Origin: JBHEMT01 sp046262435
Lineage (GTDB): Bacteria; Chloroflexota; Dormibacteria; Aeolococcales; Aeolococcaceae
DNA length: 21,849 nucleotides
Direction: 5' to 3'
NCBI GenBank assembly: GCA_046262435.1
Contig: JBHEMT010000033.1
Location: 1 to 21,849 of the forward strand
The notes under the pieces are model-generated. The model saw only the letters and a list, made by a program, of their open reading frames with translations. It did not search any database and had not been told where the DNA came from. Both the position numbers and the translations under genes were made by a program. Of the stretch, positions 14,203 through 21,268 are shown in pieces (positions within the stretch are counted from its first letter, which is position 1; each line of letters starts with the position of its first letter).

Positions 14203-15798
14203 TCAGACCACCGCGGCCTCGCGGGGAAGGAGGTCCCAGAAGCCGGGATCCTCGAACCCCAGCCGCCAGACTGCGATGCCACCCAGGTGCGCCGCGCCGG
14301 AGAGCTGCAGCTTGCGAGCCAGGCTGTCAGCGTCGTCCAGCCAGGTGACCCCGCCGTCGCGGCCGCGGATCACCTTGGTCATGGCCCCGAAATCCATGTC
14401 GACGACCGCCCCGGGACGGAGCAGCGCGGTGGTCACCCCGGCGGTGAAGGAGTCGGCGACGGCGTGCCCGTCGGCGTCCCAGGCCCGGCTGTAGAGCGGC
14501 ATCCCCAGCATGGTGCGTGCCACACCAATGCCGTCCACTGACCCGCGAAGGATCTCGGTGTCCCAGTCCAGGCCGGCAACCGGGCCAGGTCCGGTGCCCT
14601 CGGTGTGCTGGTCGTAGGCCATCAGGGTGATGAGGTCCGCGGCCCGGCTCAACCGCGGCAGGTCATAGGCGGCCGACGAAGAGTTGAGGTGCGCCGGCTT
14701 GTGGGGGATCACCGCCACGCCGAGGCGGCGGCCGTCCCGGTGCAGCGCGCGGGCCAGGCGCTCGGCCAGCGCGCTGAGCGCATCGCGGTCATCCCCGCTG
14801 ACGCCTTCGAAGTCGAGCGTGACGCCGCCGAACCCCTGGGCACGGCAGGCCGCGGTGACGCTGCTGACCAGGCGCTGGCCGGCGGCATCGTTGGTGAGCA
14901 ACTCGGCGGTTGCGCCGGCGTCGAAGCCCGCGTTCTGGAGAAGCGGCCACACCCGGCCGGCGTCGGGCCCGGGGGCGAGCAGCACCGATGCCGGATCCGG
15001 TCGGCCGTCAAGGCGACCGTCGGACTGGGCCAACCAGCCGGCGGGACTCACCACCGACACCTGCTGGGCGTGCTGAGCCAGGCTGCGGCGGGACGCCTCG
15101 GTGGCCACGGTGAAGGCCACCACCCGAGGGGACGCGGGCTGGTCGACCACCGGTGGCACCACGGCGCTGCGCAGCGCACCCCGAGAGATTTGCGCAAGGT
15201 CGAGGCGCAGGGTGGCGGCCAGGTGCGAGCCGCGAGCTGTGGCGACGTCACTGGGGAGCTGCAACATCCCGCCGGGGGCCTGGCCCCAGACCTGGCGGAG
15301 ATGGGTCGCGTCGGTCCAGCTGCGATGACCACCGGGCGGCAGGCTCGCGTCGACGTCAGACCGCGAGGGCGCCGCGCCGAAGGCGAGGTCGAGAACTGCC
15401 CCGGCCTCGGCATCCCGATGAAAGGCGGCCATCGCCGGGGTGGGCGAGACGACCCGGAAGCCAACATCGAGCTTCGCCCCGGCGTCGATGTGCAGGCGGT
15501 GGGCGGAACCGAGAGGCAGGGGGGCGCTCCGAGCCGTGACCCCGGACTTGTCGACCCGTAGTGAGAGCTGGTGCCCATCCAGAGCGAGATGCATGTCGCC
15601 GACGCCGACCGAGGGGCTGGCGGCGAGGCGGAGCTGGAGGTCAGGCGGCACGTTGTCATCGCCGTCGACAAGCGCGCTTCCGCCCGCGGTGATCACCAGC
15701 AGGCCAGGCGAGAGGGGCGAGAGCGACGGCGCTGCACAGCCGGTCAGGAGCAAGCTGATCCCACCGACAACGGTCGCACAGTGGCGCTGAAGCACCAC
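14203..15798 (-). CDS. GH18-like glycoside hydrolase lipoprotein
   Basis: A 531-residue secreted protein. The N-terminus has a hydrophobic stretch ending in the lipobox LLTGC with Cys21, so it is probably a lipid-anchored extracytoplasmic protein. Residues 30-210 are beta-rich and not recognisable to me. Residues 225-530 form a GH18-type barrel of the YaaH/YdhD kind. The active-site strand is GFGGVTLDFEGV (Asp329, candidate catalytic acid Glu331), followed by LMAYDQHT (393-399) and GGIAVWRLGFEDPGFW near the end. The usual DxxDxDxE is reduced to DFE, as in many spore- or wall-associated relatives. Peptidoglycan or glycan cleavage is inferred. Two adjacent GTG codons (15798, 15795) can start it; TAGACT ends 6 nt before the second. 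The product is antiparallel to the tRNA downstream. Confidence 0.85.
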   Translation of the reverse strand: MVLQRHCATVVGGISLLLTGCAAPSLSPLSPGLLVITAGGSALVDGDDNVPPDLQLRLAASPSVGVGDMHLALDGHQLSLRVDKSGVTARSAPLPLGSAHRLHIDAGAKLDVGFRVVSPTPAMAAFHRDAEAGAVLDLAFGAAPSRSDVDASLPPGGHRSWTDATHLRQVWGQAPGGMLQLPSDVATARGSHLAATLRLDLAQISRGALRSAVVPPVVDQPASPRVVAFTVATEASRRSLAQHAQQVSVVSPAGWLAQSDGRLDGRPDPASVLLAPGPDAGRVWPLLQNAGFDAGATAELLTNDAAGQRLVSSVTAACRAQGFGGVTLDFEGVSGDDRDALSALAERLARALHRDGRRLGVAVIPHKPAHLNSSSAAYDLPRLSRAADLITLMAYDQHTEGTGPGPVAGLDWDTEILRGSVDGIGVARTMLGMPLYSRAWDADGHAVADSFTAGVTTALLRPGAVVDMDFGAMTKVIRGRDGGVTWLDDADSLARKLQLSGAAHLGGIAVWRLGFEDPGFWDLLPREAAVV

Positions 15799-15801
15799 CC
15801 C

Positions 15802-15807
15802 AGTCTA
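15802..15807 (-). promoter_or_regulatory. -10-like TAGACT for the GH18 gene
   Basis: TAGACT on the minus strand ends 3 nt before the GTG at 15798 and 6 nt before the GTG at 15795. If transcripts are leaderless with the 6-nt spacing seen at radA, uvrB and the DUF151 gene, the second GTG is the real start. There is no Shine-Dalgarno sequence. Confidence 0.42.
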
Positions 15808-15897
15808 GTTAGCCGCCGTTCCCGTGACTGTCGCAGTCGGTCGAATAGGCGGGACGGCATCCCCGCGCACCGCGTGCGTGGCAGAGTGTGGGGCCGC

Positions 15898-15980
15898 GCC
15901 GGGCTGGCGGAACGGTAGACGCGGCGGTCTCAAACACCGCTGGGGGCAACCCCGTGTGGGTTCGATTCCCACGCCCGGCA
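15898..15980 (+). tRNA. tRNA-Leu (anticodon CAA)
   Basis: A complete class II tRNA. Acceptor GCCGGGC (15898-15904) pairs with GCCCGGC (15973-15979), with discriminator A at 15980; CCA is not encoded. The anticodon stem GCGGT/ACCGC encloses loop CTCAAAC, so the anticodon is CAA, reading UUG leucine codons. The long variable arm GGGG-CAA-CCCC is typical of leucine tRNAs. The T arm is GTGGG-TTCGATT-CCCAC. A decayed tyrosine integrase lies directly downstream, so the 3' half of this gene is the likely attachment site of a former mobile element. Confidence 0.97.
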
Positions 15981-16451
15981 CTCGGCTACCGATATTCGAA
16001 TACCCCACATTCGGGAACGCCTCGACGCCGGCTTTGGGGCAATAACACCTTCGCTGACACCTTCCAGTGCCAGCGCTCGTCCAAGAGAGGGGTTCCGCCC
16101 CGGGGTGGGTCTCCTAGCGCCCCTCAGCACCGTCTCCATTGCGCTGACAGCGTCCCGTCGCATCGGCGGAGTGACGTGAGAGTACGTGTCCAGCGTGATC
16201 GCCATCGAGGCGTGGCCCAGCATCTCGGAGGCGACCTTGGGGTGAACGCCCTGGCCGAGCATCAGCGTCGCGGCCGTATGCCGGAGATCGGGGAAGCGCA
16301 CCCTGGGTAGGCACGGATTCCTGTGGACCGACAGTGGGGTCTCTCGGCAGTTTGCGAATACGTGATGGACCTCAGCAGCGCTTGGCGGACGACCCGTCCG
16401 GGAACCTAAACACCGCGGGGTGCCCAGGGCAAGCACCCGCGTCCTAGGCAC
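15930..16451 (-). pseudogene. Tyrosine recombinase (phage-type integrase) C-terminal remnant
   Basis: The frame encodes only the C-terminal catalytic part of a tyrosine integrase. Recognisable sequence runs from VHHVFANCRETPL (about 16367) through LPRVRFPDLRHTAATLML, GVHPKVASEMLGHASM and AITLDTYSHV, to a tail EGVSEGV near 16044. Arg57, His80 (LGH) and the nucleophile Tyr90 are present, but the His of the usual HDLRH is Pro54, and about a dozen residues seem missing between the FANCRETPL and LPRVRF blocks. The N-terminal core-binding half is absent. The frame ends inside the tRNA antisense, as expected for a gene abutting its att site. It is most likely inactive, a scar of integration at tRNA-Leu. 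Confidence 0.85.
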
Positions 16452-16576
16452 CCCGGACCCGCCGGTTGGCTCCGGCCGAGGATGAGTCGGGTCGCCGCGC
16501 GAGGTATCGGCTGGGCGCAGCGACAGCAGTCAGCGTAGCGGCTCTTCGATGCGGCGCGCCTCAGAATACCGGAGCT

Positions 16577-18784
16577 ATGAGGACCGGCCGTGTGCCACCG
16601 GCGGCGGCGTCGTTTGTCGGGCGCGCGCGTGAACTGCGCCAGGTCGAAGGCCTGCTCAGGCGATACCAGGTGGTGACCCTGATCGGCCCCGGGGGCGTGG
16701 GCAAAACCAGCCTAGGGCTAGCCGTGGCGCGACGCTCCGTCCGCCGCTCCAAGGACGACGCCTGGTTGGCTGAGCTGGCGGGCGTGACGAATCCCGCCCA
16801 TGTTCCCGATCGCGTCGCGGACGCTGTGCTGGGCATCTCCGGCAGCAGCGGCTCCGGAGTGACGGAAATCGCCGAGCGCGCCGCGGGGCGCCCGGCCCTG
16901 CTGATCCTCGACAACTGCGAGCATTTGGTCGACGCCGTGGCGAGGTTCACGGCAGCGTTGGTGACGGCGGTTCCAAACCTGCGAATCATTGCGACCAGCC
17001 GGGAGCCGCTCCGCATCGCTGCGGAGGCAACTTTCCCCGTACCACCGATGCCCGACGATGAGTCGCTGCTGCTGTTCATCGAGCGCGCGAAGGCGCGGGC
17101 GCCCGGCTTCTTCCCACTCGATGACGCACGGGCGGCCGTGCGGGAGATCTGCACCCGCCTGGATGGTCTGCCGCTGGCGATCGAGCTGGCGGCGGCCCGC
17201 ATGGCCATACTCTCGCCGGCTCAGTTGCTACCTCTGTTGAGCGATCGCTTCTCTGTGCTCGACGCCGGCCCGAGGGACGCGCCCAGCCGCCACCGCGCGC
17301 TGCGGGCCGCCATCGATTGGTCGTTTGAGTTGCTCGGGCCCGGAGAGCAGGAGCTGTTCCTCCGGCTGTCGGTATTCCGGGGGGGCTTCGACCTCTCAGC
17401 GGCAGCCACACTCGCTGGCGCCGTCGCGCTGGGGACGCTCACGGCCCTGGTCGAGAAGTCGGTGGTGCAACCTCTGGGCGCCGTCGGAGCCAACCCAAGG
17501 TACCGCATGCTTGACACTCTTCGGGAGTACGGCCTGGAGCGGCTGGCGGCGGGTGGGATGATGGACGAAGCCCAGCTCGGCTGCCTGCAGTACTTTGTCC
17601 AGCGCGCGGAGTCGACCTTCGTCGAGGGCCTTGTGATCGGCCCCGCGGTTCAGGTCGCCGAGCTCGAGTCCGACCTCGACAACCTGCGCTCCGCGCTGGA
17701 GTGGAGCCTCGACGCGGCCCCGGGTTTGGGGCTGCGCCTGGTTGGTGCGGCCAGGGACCTGTGGTTCATGCGGGCGCAGGCGGACGGCCTCCGATTCGCG
17801 AAACAGCTGCTTGAGCGAGAAATCGCACCCGACGCCTACCGTGCGCGCGCCCTGGCGACGGCAGGCCAACTGGCCAACACCATGCAGCGAACCGGCGAAG
17901 CGACCGCGTTCCTTCAGGAGGCCTGCGACATCAGCCGGTCGAACGGAGCGGCCCGCCAGCTGGCCTGGGCCACCTGGACGCTTGGGGTGGCAGGATTCCT
18001 CGGAGAGGATCCCGGGGCTGCGGCGCGATCGCTGGTCGAGAGCCGGGCTATGTTCGAGCGGATTGGCGACCGCACGGGCCAGGGCCGGGCCACCGCCAGC
18101 CTGGGAACAGTGCTGTTTCTCAGCGGCGAGTTGGAGGAGGCGCGCGCGACGCTGACCCAGGCCCTGGCCGTCGCCGAGGAGGTCGTGGACCAGTTCGGTC
18201 AGGGCCTGTGCCACCTGTACCTCGGGCTGGCGGCGGGCCGCGCCGGTGATCGTACCGATGCCGGAACCCACCTCCGCGCGGCAATCGGCGTGCTCGCGGC
18301 CGTGGGCGACAACACCCTGCTCACCCTTGCGCTGGCCGGGCTGGCGCTGAACCTCGACCGCGCTGACCGGCGCCGCGCCCTCCGCCTGGCCTCGGCCGCG
18401 ACAGTCATCCGGGGCTGGATCGGCGGCGACTTTGCGCCCTTCATGACCGACTCGGTCACGGGCCTGAGGTCACAGGGCGAGTCCGAACTGGGCGCGGCCG
18501 CCGCGGCCGCCGAATGGGAAGCCGGACGCAGCCTCGGAGTCCCCGAGGCGCTGGCGCTGGCCCTGGGTGGCGCAGCCAGGATCCGGCCGTCAGCGGAACC
18601 GGTGCTCAGCCGCCGGGAGATGGAGGTCGCTCGTCTGGTGGCGGAGGGTCTCGGCAACCGAGCGATCGCCGATGCCCTCCACCTCTCGACGCGCACCGTG
18701 GAGAACCACGTCTTCCACGTGATGTCCAAGGTCGGCCTGGACAACCGCACCCAGGTGGCTGTCTGGGTGGCCTCTAGCCGCTGA
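16577..18784 (+). CDS. LuxR-family transcriptional regulator with AfsR/LAL-type ATPase domain
   Basis: A 735-residue cytoplasmic regulator. The N-terminal STAND/NB-ARC-like ATPase has Walker A GPGGVGKT (37-44), Walker B LLILDN (108-113) and the sensor-like IIATSREPLR (137-146). GLPLAIELAAAR and a winged-helix part (LFLRLSVFRGGFDLSAAA) follow. Residues about 330-640 are helical and TPR-like. The C-terminal LuxR HTH spans 677-735 (LSRREMEVARLVAEGLGNRAI, then the recognition helix TRTVENHVFHVMSKV). Such proteins are ligand- or ATP-gated activators; the target is unknown. I start at the ATG at 16577 (MRTGRVPPAAASFVGRARE); a GGAG lies only 2 nt before it. The frame is open to 16466, but that stretch shows no conserved residues. 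Its last 11 bases overlap the convergent VOC gene. It lies inside the presumed integrated segment. Confidence 0.92.
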   Translation: MRTGRVPPAAASFVGRARELRQVEGLLRRYQVVTLIGPGGVGKTSLGLAVARRSVRRSKDDAWLAELAGVTNPAHVPDRVADAVLGISGSSGSGVTEIAERAAGRPALLILDNCEHLVDAVARFTAALVTAVPNLRIIATSREPLRIAAEATFPVPPMPDDESLLLFIERAKARAPGFFPLDDARAAVREICTRLDGLPLAIELAAARMAILSPAQLLPLLSDRFSVLDAGPRDAPSRHRALRAAIDWSFELLGPGEQELFLRLSVFRGGFDLSAAATLAGAVALGTLTALVEKSVVQPLGAVGANPRYRMLDTLREYGLERLAAGGMMDEAQLGCLQYFVQRAESTFVEGLVIGPAVQVAELESDLDNLRSALEWSLDAAPGLGLRLVGAARDLWFMRAQADGLRFAKQLLEREIAPDAYRARALATAGQLANTMQRTGEATAFLQEACDISRSNGAARQLAWATWTLGVAGFLGEDPGAAARSLVESRAMFERIGDRTGQGRATASLGTVLFLSGELEEARATLTQALAVAEEVVDQFGQGLCHLYLGLAAGRAGDRTDAGTHLRAAIGVLAAVGDNTLLTLALAGLALNLDRADRRRALRLASAATVIRGWIGGDFAPFMTDSVTGLRSQGESELGAAAAAAEWEAGRSLGVPEALALALGGAARIRPSAEPVLSRREMEVARLVAEGLGNRAIADALHLSTRTVENHVFHVMSKVGLDNRTQVAVWVASSR

Positions 18785-19190
18785 ACTGCACCAGGCCGAG
18801 AAGGTTGTCCTCGCTGTCCTTGAACCATGCGGCGCGGCCCTTGCCGCCCAGCATCTCGGCCAGCCCGTCCACGGTCTTCACCCCGGGGATGTTGTATTCC
18901 TCGAAGACCACCCCGCGGGCGCGCAGTGCCGCCATGGTGGCGGTTATGTCATCGACCAACCAGCCCATCTGCGTGTGGCCGCCTCGCGCTGGGTTGGGCG
19001 TGGGGTAGACCAGGACGTAGCTCGTGTCGGGCCATCCCGGCCTCGCCGTCGAGCCACCGCCCAGCTGGTACACCACGCCGCCCGCACTCTCCTGCACTGC
19101 CGTCAGCCCGAGCGTCTCGCCGTAGAAGCGCCGCGCCCGCTCCAGGTCCAGCGCCGGCATCACTGTTCTCGCCGGACGTCCGCTAAGCAT
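18774..19190 (-). CDS. VOC-fold (glyoxalase/bleomycin resistance-like) protein
   Basis: The 138-residue protein has one vicinal-oxygen-chelate fold: a first beta-alpha-beta unit TVMPALDLERARRFYGETLGL (9-29), a paired module around TQMGWLVDDITATMAALRARG, and the C-terminal strand AAWFKDSEDNLLGLVQF. Family members include glyoxalases, extradiol dioxygenases and antibiotic-binding proteins; the substrate cannot be predicted. Metal ligands are not obvious at the first strand (Met/Ala instead of His), so it may bind rather than turn over a ligand. The ATG overlaps the end of the ABM gene by 8 bases, so both are translated from one mRNA. Its stop lies inside the last codons of the convergent LuxR-type gene. 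No Shine-Dalgarno sequence was seen. Confidence 0.87.
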   Translation of the reverse strand: MLSGRPARTVMPALDLERARRFYGETLGLTAVQESAGGVVYQLGGGSTARPGWPDTSYVLVYPTPNPARGGHTQMGWLVDDITATMAALRARGVVFEEYNIPGVKTVDGLAEMLGGKGRAAWFKDSEDNLLGLVQFSG

Positions 19191-19482
19191 GCTTCCGCCC
19201 TCGAGCTGTGGCCACCAAGGGCAGGTCCTCGATGGTGGTTCCCGTGATCGCCCCCGAGGCCTCCATGGCCTCCTTCATGTGGGTGCCAAAGGCCGCGCGG
19301 GCGTCCTCCGATTCCCAGAGCGTGAAGGCCACGCCCTGGCCGGTCTCGTCGATGGACCAGTAACCGGAGATGAAGCCGTCGCTGGCCTCCATCCGCGGGA
19401 TGAGTCGGTCCTTCGTCTGCGCGAGCGCCTCCTCCCGCTTGCCTGGGGTGACGGTGAACCGTGCACATCGGATTGCTTCCAT
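19183..19482 (-). CDS. Small ABM-type (dimeric alpha/beta barrel) protein
   Basis: A 99-residue protein resembling antibiotic biosynthesis monooxygenase (ABM) and related ferredoxin-like dimeric alpha/beta-barrel proteins. The pattern is strand CARFTVTPGKREEAL, a helix with MEASDGFISGYW, then VAFTLWESEDARAAF, the usual order of that fold, ending in a positively charged tail. The usual partners act on aromatic or quinone-like substrates or bind heme; which applies here is unknown. The ATG at 19482 is preceded by AAAGGAGG (19487-19494, 4-nt spacing), the only strong Shine-Dalgarno sequence in the window. It leads the VOC gene, overlapping it by 8 bases. A longer frame up to 19548 lacks fold residues and ignores this ribosome binding site. 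Confidence 0.8.
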   Translation of the reverse strand: MEAIRCARFTVTPGKREEALAQTKDRLIPRMEASDGFISGYWSIDETGQGVAFTLWESEDARAAFGTHMKEAMEASGAITGTTIEDLPLVATARGRKHA

Positions 19483-19486
19483 GTCG

Positions 19487-19494
19487 CCTCCTTT
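19487..19494 (-). promoter_or_regulatory. Canonical Shine-Dalgarno AAAGGAGG of the ABM gene
   Basis: Minus-strand AAAGGAGG followed by CGAC and then the ATG at 19482. It fixes the ABM start and contrasts with the housekeeping genes of the window, which have no Shine-Dalgarno sequence. This fits a different origin for this gene pair, although one site is thin evidence. Confidence 0.75.
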
Positions 19495-19562
19495 CGCCGG
19501 TGACCCCGGCCTGCTGAGGAGGCGAGCATGCGGCGGCCCAAGCGACATGCCATCCGTGCGCG

Positions 19563-19579
19563 TACTCAGCGACTACTCA
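19563..19579 (-). promoter_or_regulatory. TGAGTA direct repeat with 11-bp period upstream of ABM-VOC
   Basis: On the minus strand TGAGTA occurs at 19579-19574 and again at 19568-19563, an exact 11-bp period, 80-100 bp upstream of the ABM start. Direct hexamers or heptamers spaced one helical turn apart are typical operators of SARP or related activators. A binding site for the neighbouring LuxR-type ATPase regulator or another activator is inferred. I do not see a matching pair in front of the regulator gene. Confidence 0.4.
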
Positions 19580-19730
19580 ATCTCTCCTCCAGATTGCCTG
19601 CGCATCGAGCGCGGTCAGCTCCTTGGCGCCCAGTAGGTCCTAGCGGGCGATGAGTGGTGAACCAAAAGCGCTGTCCGGATGTCCTCGGCGGCGACGGGCG
19701 TCACCCTGACCCTCGGCGGGTATGTGGTTG

Positions 19731-19775
19731 GTGGGTTGGCGCTGCCGCGTTGTCGCTTCCCACGCTTATCTGGCA
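19731..19775 (+). repeat. Degenerate copy of the tRNA-Leu 3' end (candidate att remnant)
   Basis: GTGGGTT (19731-19737) and CGCTTCCCACGC (19754-19765) followed by GGCA (19772-19775) parallel the T-arm and acceptor end of tRNA-Leu: GTGGGTT, CGATTCCCACGC (15963-15974), GGCA. The second block matches at 11 of 12 positions. A 16-nt insertion and a 6-nt spacer separate the pieces, so this is at best a decayed att copy. Its distance to the integrase-tail trace (77 nt) is close to that at the tRNA (93 nt). Confidence 0.35.
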
Positions 19776-19818
19776 GGCAGGCGGCCCGGGACCGGGCGGG
19801 GCGACTCTGGAGCTTACA

Positions 19819-19993
19819 GACACCCTCCCAGACACCTTCCGCGGTGATCCCCCGCGGAGTGCCGCTCCTCGCCAAGAGTGACCCGATATCGGCGGAAACG
19901 TCGATCGCCGCTGGCAAACATGCGTTCGACTCGACGCTCGGCGACATTGAGGCTCAGGTACGAGGGGAAATCGGCCACGATGACCAAATGTGG
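19819..19993 (-). pseudogene. Second, strongly decayed integrase-tail trace
   Basis: The 547-nt gap between the ABM start and the cysteine synthase holds no intact gene. Its right part resembles the 3' end of the integrase at 15930-16451. GACACCTTCC and its flank (19819-19840) align with 16045-16065, and AGTGCC-to-CCAAGAG (from 19858) aligns with the next bases at 16067. In translation both give EGV-x-EGV (EGVSEGV versus EGVWEGV). Further upstream one frame reads VIVADFPSYLSLNVAERRVERMF, loosely like the AITLDTYSHV-to-METVL region. Frames shift between these pieces, so it cannot be coding. A chance origin is possible, but the shared order and orientation favour a relic. Confidence 0.4.
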
Positions 19994-20029
19994 TTCACGC
20001 ATGGGATGTGACCCTGGGCACGGCAGCAC

Positions 20030-21121
20030 TTGCCAGGCGCCGCGGCGACGGCCGTTGCCGTCCGGCTCCCTACGGGAGTCGACGTTGTCGTGGCACTGGC
20101 CGCCGGTGTCGCAGCCGCCCTGGTGCGGATCGGCCTGGGCGCGCCACCGCCGCCGCTGCGTGATTCATTCCCGGAAGCCGCGGCCCTGACAGCCATCCAC
20201 GCGGACCTCGCCGCGACCGTGGGGCGCACCCCTCTGGTTGAGCTCTCCAGATTGGCCAAAGGGCTTCACGGGCGCGTCGTCGCCAAGCTCGAGGCGCGCA
20301 ACCCCCTCGGGAGCGTGAAGGACCGTGTCGCGGTGGCGCTCATCGACGACGCGGAGCGCCGAGGTGTGCTCAAGCGAGGAATGACGATCGTTGAGGCAAC
20401 GGGAGGCAACACGGGGATCGGGCTGGCGTTCGTCGCGGCGATTCGAGGCTATCACCTGATCCTCACCATGCCGGAGACAATGTCGTCGGAGCGTGTGGCA
20501 CTTCTGCGCCATCTCGGAGCGGAAGTCATCCTGACGCCCGGGATCCTGATGCTCGATGCCGTAGCACGGGCGCGGGAGTTACTGACAGCGACGCCGGGCG
20601 CTGTCACCCTCGATCAGTTTGGCAACCCGGAGAACCCGGCGGTGCATCGCCGGACGACGGCGATCGAGGTCTGGGATGACACCAACGGAGCGGTGGACTT
20701 CTTTGTTTCCGCCATCGGTACCGGCGGTACGATCACCGGGGTGGGCGAGGTGCTTAAGGCACGAAAACCCGCCGTGCGTGTCATCGCGGTCGAACCAGCG
20801 AATGCCTCAGTGTTAGCGGGTGGGCCGGCCGGCGAGCATCGCATTCCCGGAATCGGCGTCGGCTTCATTCCCGCTGTTCTCAACCAGCACATTCTTGACG
20901 AGGTCGTCGCGGTGACTGATGCAGAGGCCTTTGCGTGCGCTCGCCGGCTGGCCCGAGAAGAGGGCATCGTGGCCGGTGCATCCTCAGGGGCGGCAACTCA
21001 CGCCGCGCTTTCGGTCGCGGCTCGCCCCGACGCCGCAGACAGGCTGATCGTGGTGCTTCTCGCCGATAGTGGCGAGCGCTACATCAACAGCGAGCTTTTC
21101 GCCGGCCGCGGCACCGAATAA
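20030..21121 (+). CDS. cysK: Cysteine synthase (O-acetylserine sulfhydrylase, CysK type)
   Basis: A PLP-dependent enzyme that makes cysteine from O-acetylserine and sulfide. The conserved domain begins near residue 55 (IHADLAATVGRTPLVELSRL). The PLP lysine is Lys97 in NPLGSVKDR. The substrate-binding loop is EATGGNTGIGLA (122-133), with Gly where TSGNTG is usual. The phosphate-binding loop is GTGGT (230-234). The CysK-like segment EPANASVLAGGPAGEH and IPGIGVGFIPAVL follows, and AGASSGAA near the C-terminus holds the serine that contacts the pyridine nitrogen. From the TTG at 20030 the protein has 363 residues, about 50 more than usual; GTG at 20123 is an alternative start, and no start codon lies closer to the domain. 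No Shine-Dalgarno sequence was seen. A cystathionine beta-synthase-like role cannot be excluded. Confidence 0.88.
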   Translation: MPGAAATAVAVRLPTGVDVVVALAAGVAAALVRIGLGAPPPPLRDSFPEAAALTAIHADLAATVGRTPLVELSRLAKGLHGRVVAKLEARNPLGSVKDRVAVALIDDAERRGVLKRGMTIVEATGGNTGIGLAFVAAIRGYHLILTMPETMSSERVALLRHLGAEVILTPGILMLDAVARARELLTATPGAVTLDQFGNPENPAVHRRTTAIEVWDDTNGAVDFFVSAIGTGGTITGVGEVLKARKPAVRVIAVEPANASVLAGGPAGEHRIPGIGVGFIPAVLNQHILDEVVAVTDAEAFACARRLAREEGIVAGASSGAATHAALSVAARPDAADRLIVVLLADSGERYINSELFAGRGTE

Positions 21122-21266
21122 CCGCGGTCAGCAGCACGAGCATGAGAACCATGCTCAGCAGTCTTCCCGATTTCGCGTACTCGGTCAGGCTGGACGCGGC
21201 CTCCCCGCGGCGCTGGGCTGAACGGCTCCCGACGCCGAAGTCGTCGTAGCCGTCCACCCGGCCCAC
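21084..21266 (-). CDS. Possible small single-pass membrane protein (tentative)
   Basis: A 60-codon minus-strand frame with GTG start that overlaps the 3' end of the cysteine synthase by 38 bp. The N-terminal half is polar (VDGYDDFGVGSRSAQRRGE); SMVLMLVLLTAVI at about 38-50 is a convincing transmembrane stretch followed by a basic tail (RCRGRRKARC), which would suit an inside-positive membrane topology. No family is recognised and there is no Shine-Dalgarno sequence. It may be a chance frame in a GC-rich intergenic region. Confidence 0.25.
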   Translation of the reverse strand: MGRVDGYDDFGVGSRSAQRRGEAASSLTEYAKSGRLLSMVLMLVLLTAVIRCRGRRKARC

Positions 21267-21268
21267 AT

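Noticed and set aside
15826..15838. GACTG-TCG-CAGTC short dyad upstream of the tRNA
   Set aside because: Only 5-bp arms in GC-rich DNA; no promoter logic links it to the tRNA or the GH18 gene.
15888..16310. Plus-strand frame through the tRNA and integrase remnant
   Set aside because: Translates the tRNA itself and the antisense of the integrase; not a gene.
16466..16576. 37-residue N-terminal extension of the LuxR-type regulator
   Set aside because: Not similar to the family; FVGRARE, the usual beginning, follows soon after the ATG at 16577.
19839..19857. Two CCGCGG copies flanking a 7-nt spacer in the second integrase-tail trace
   Set aside because: A six-base palindrome repeated twice is common in this GC-rich sequence; too short to call an insertion-sequence footprint.
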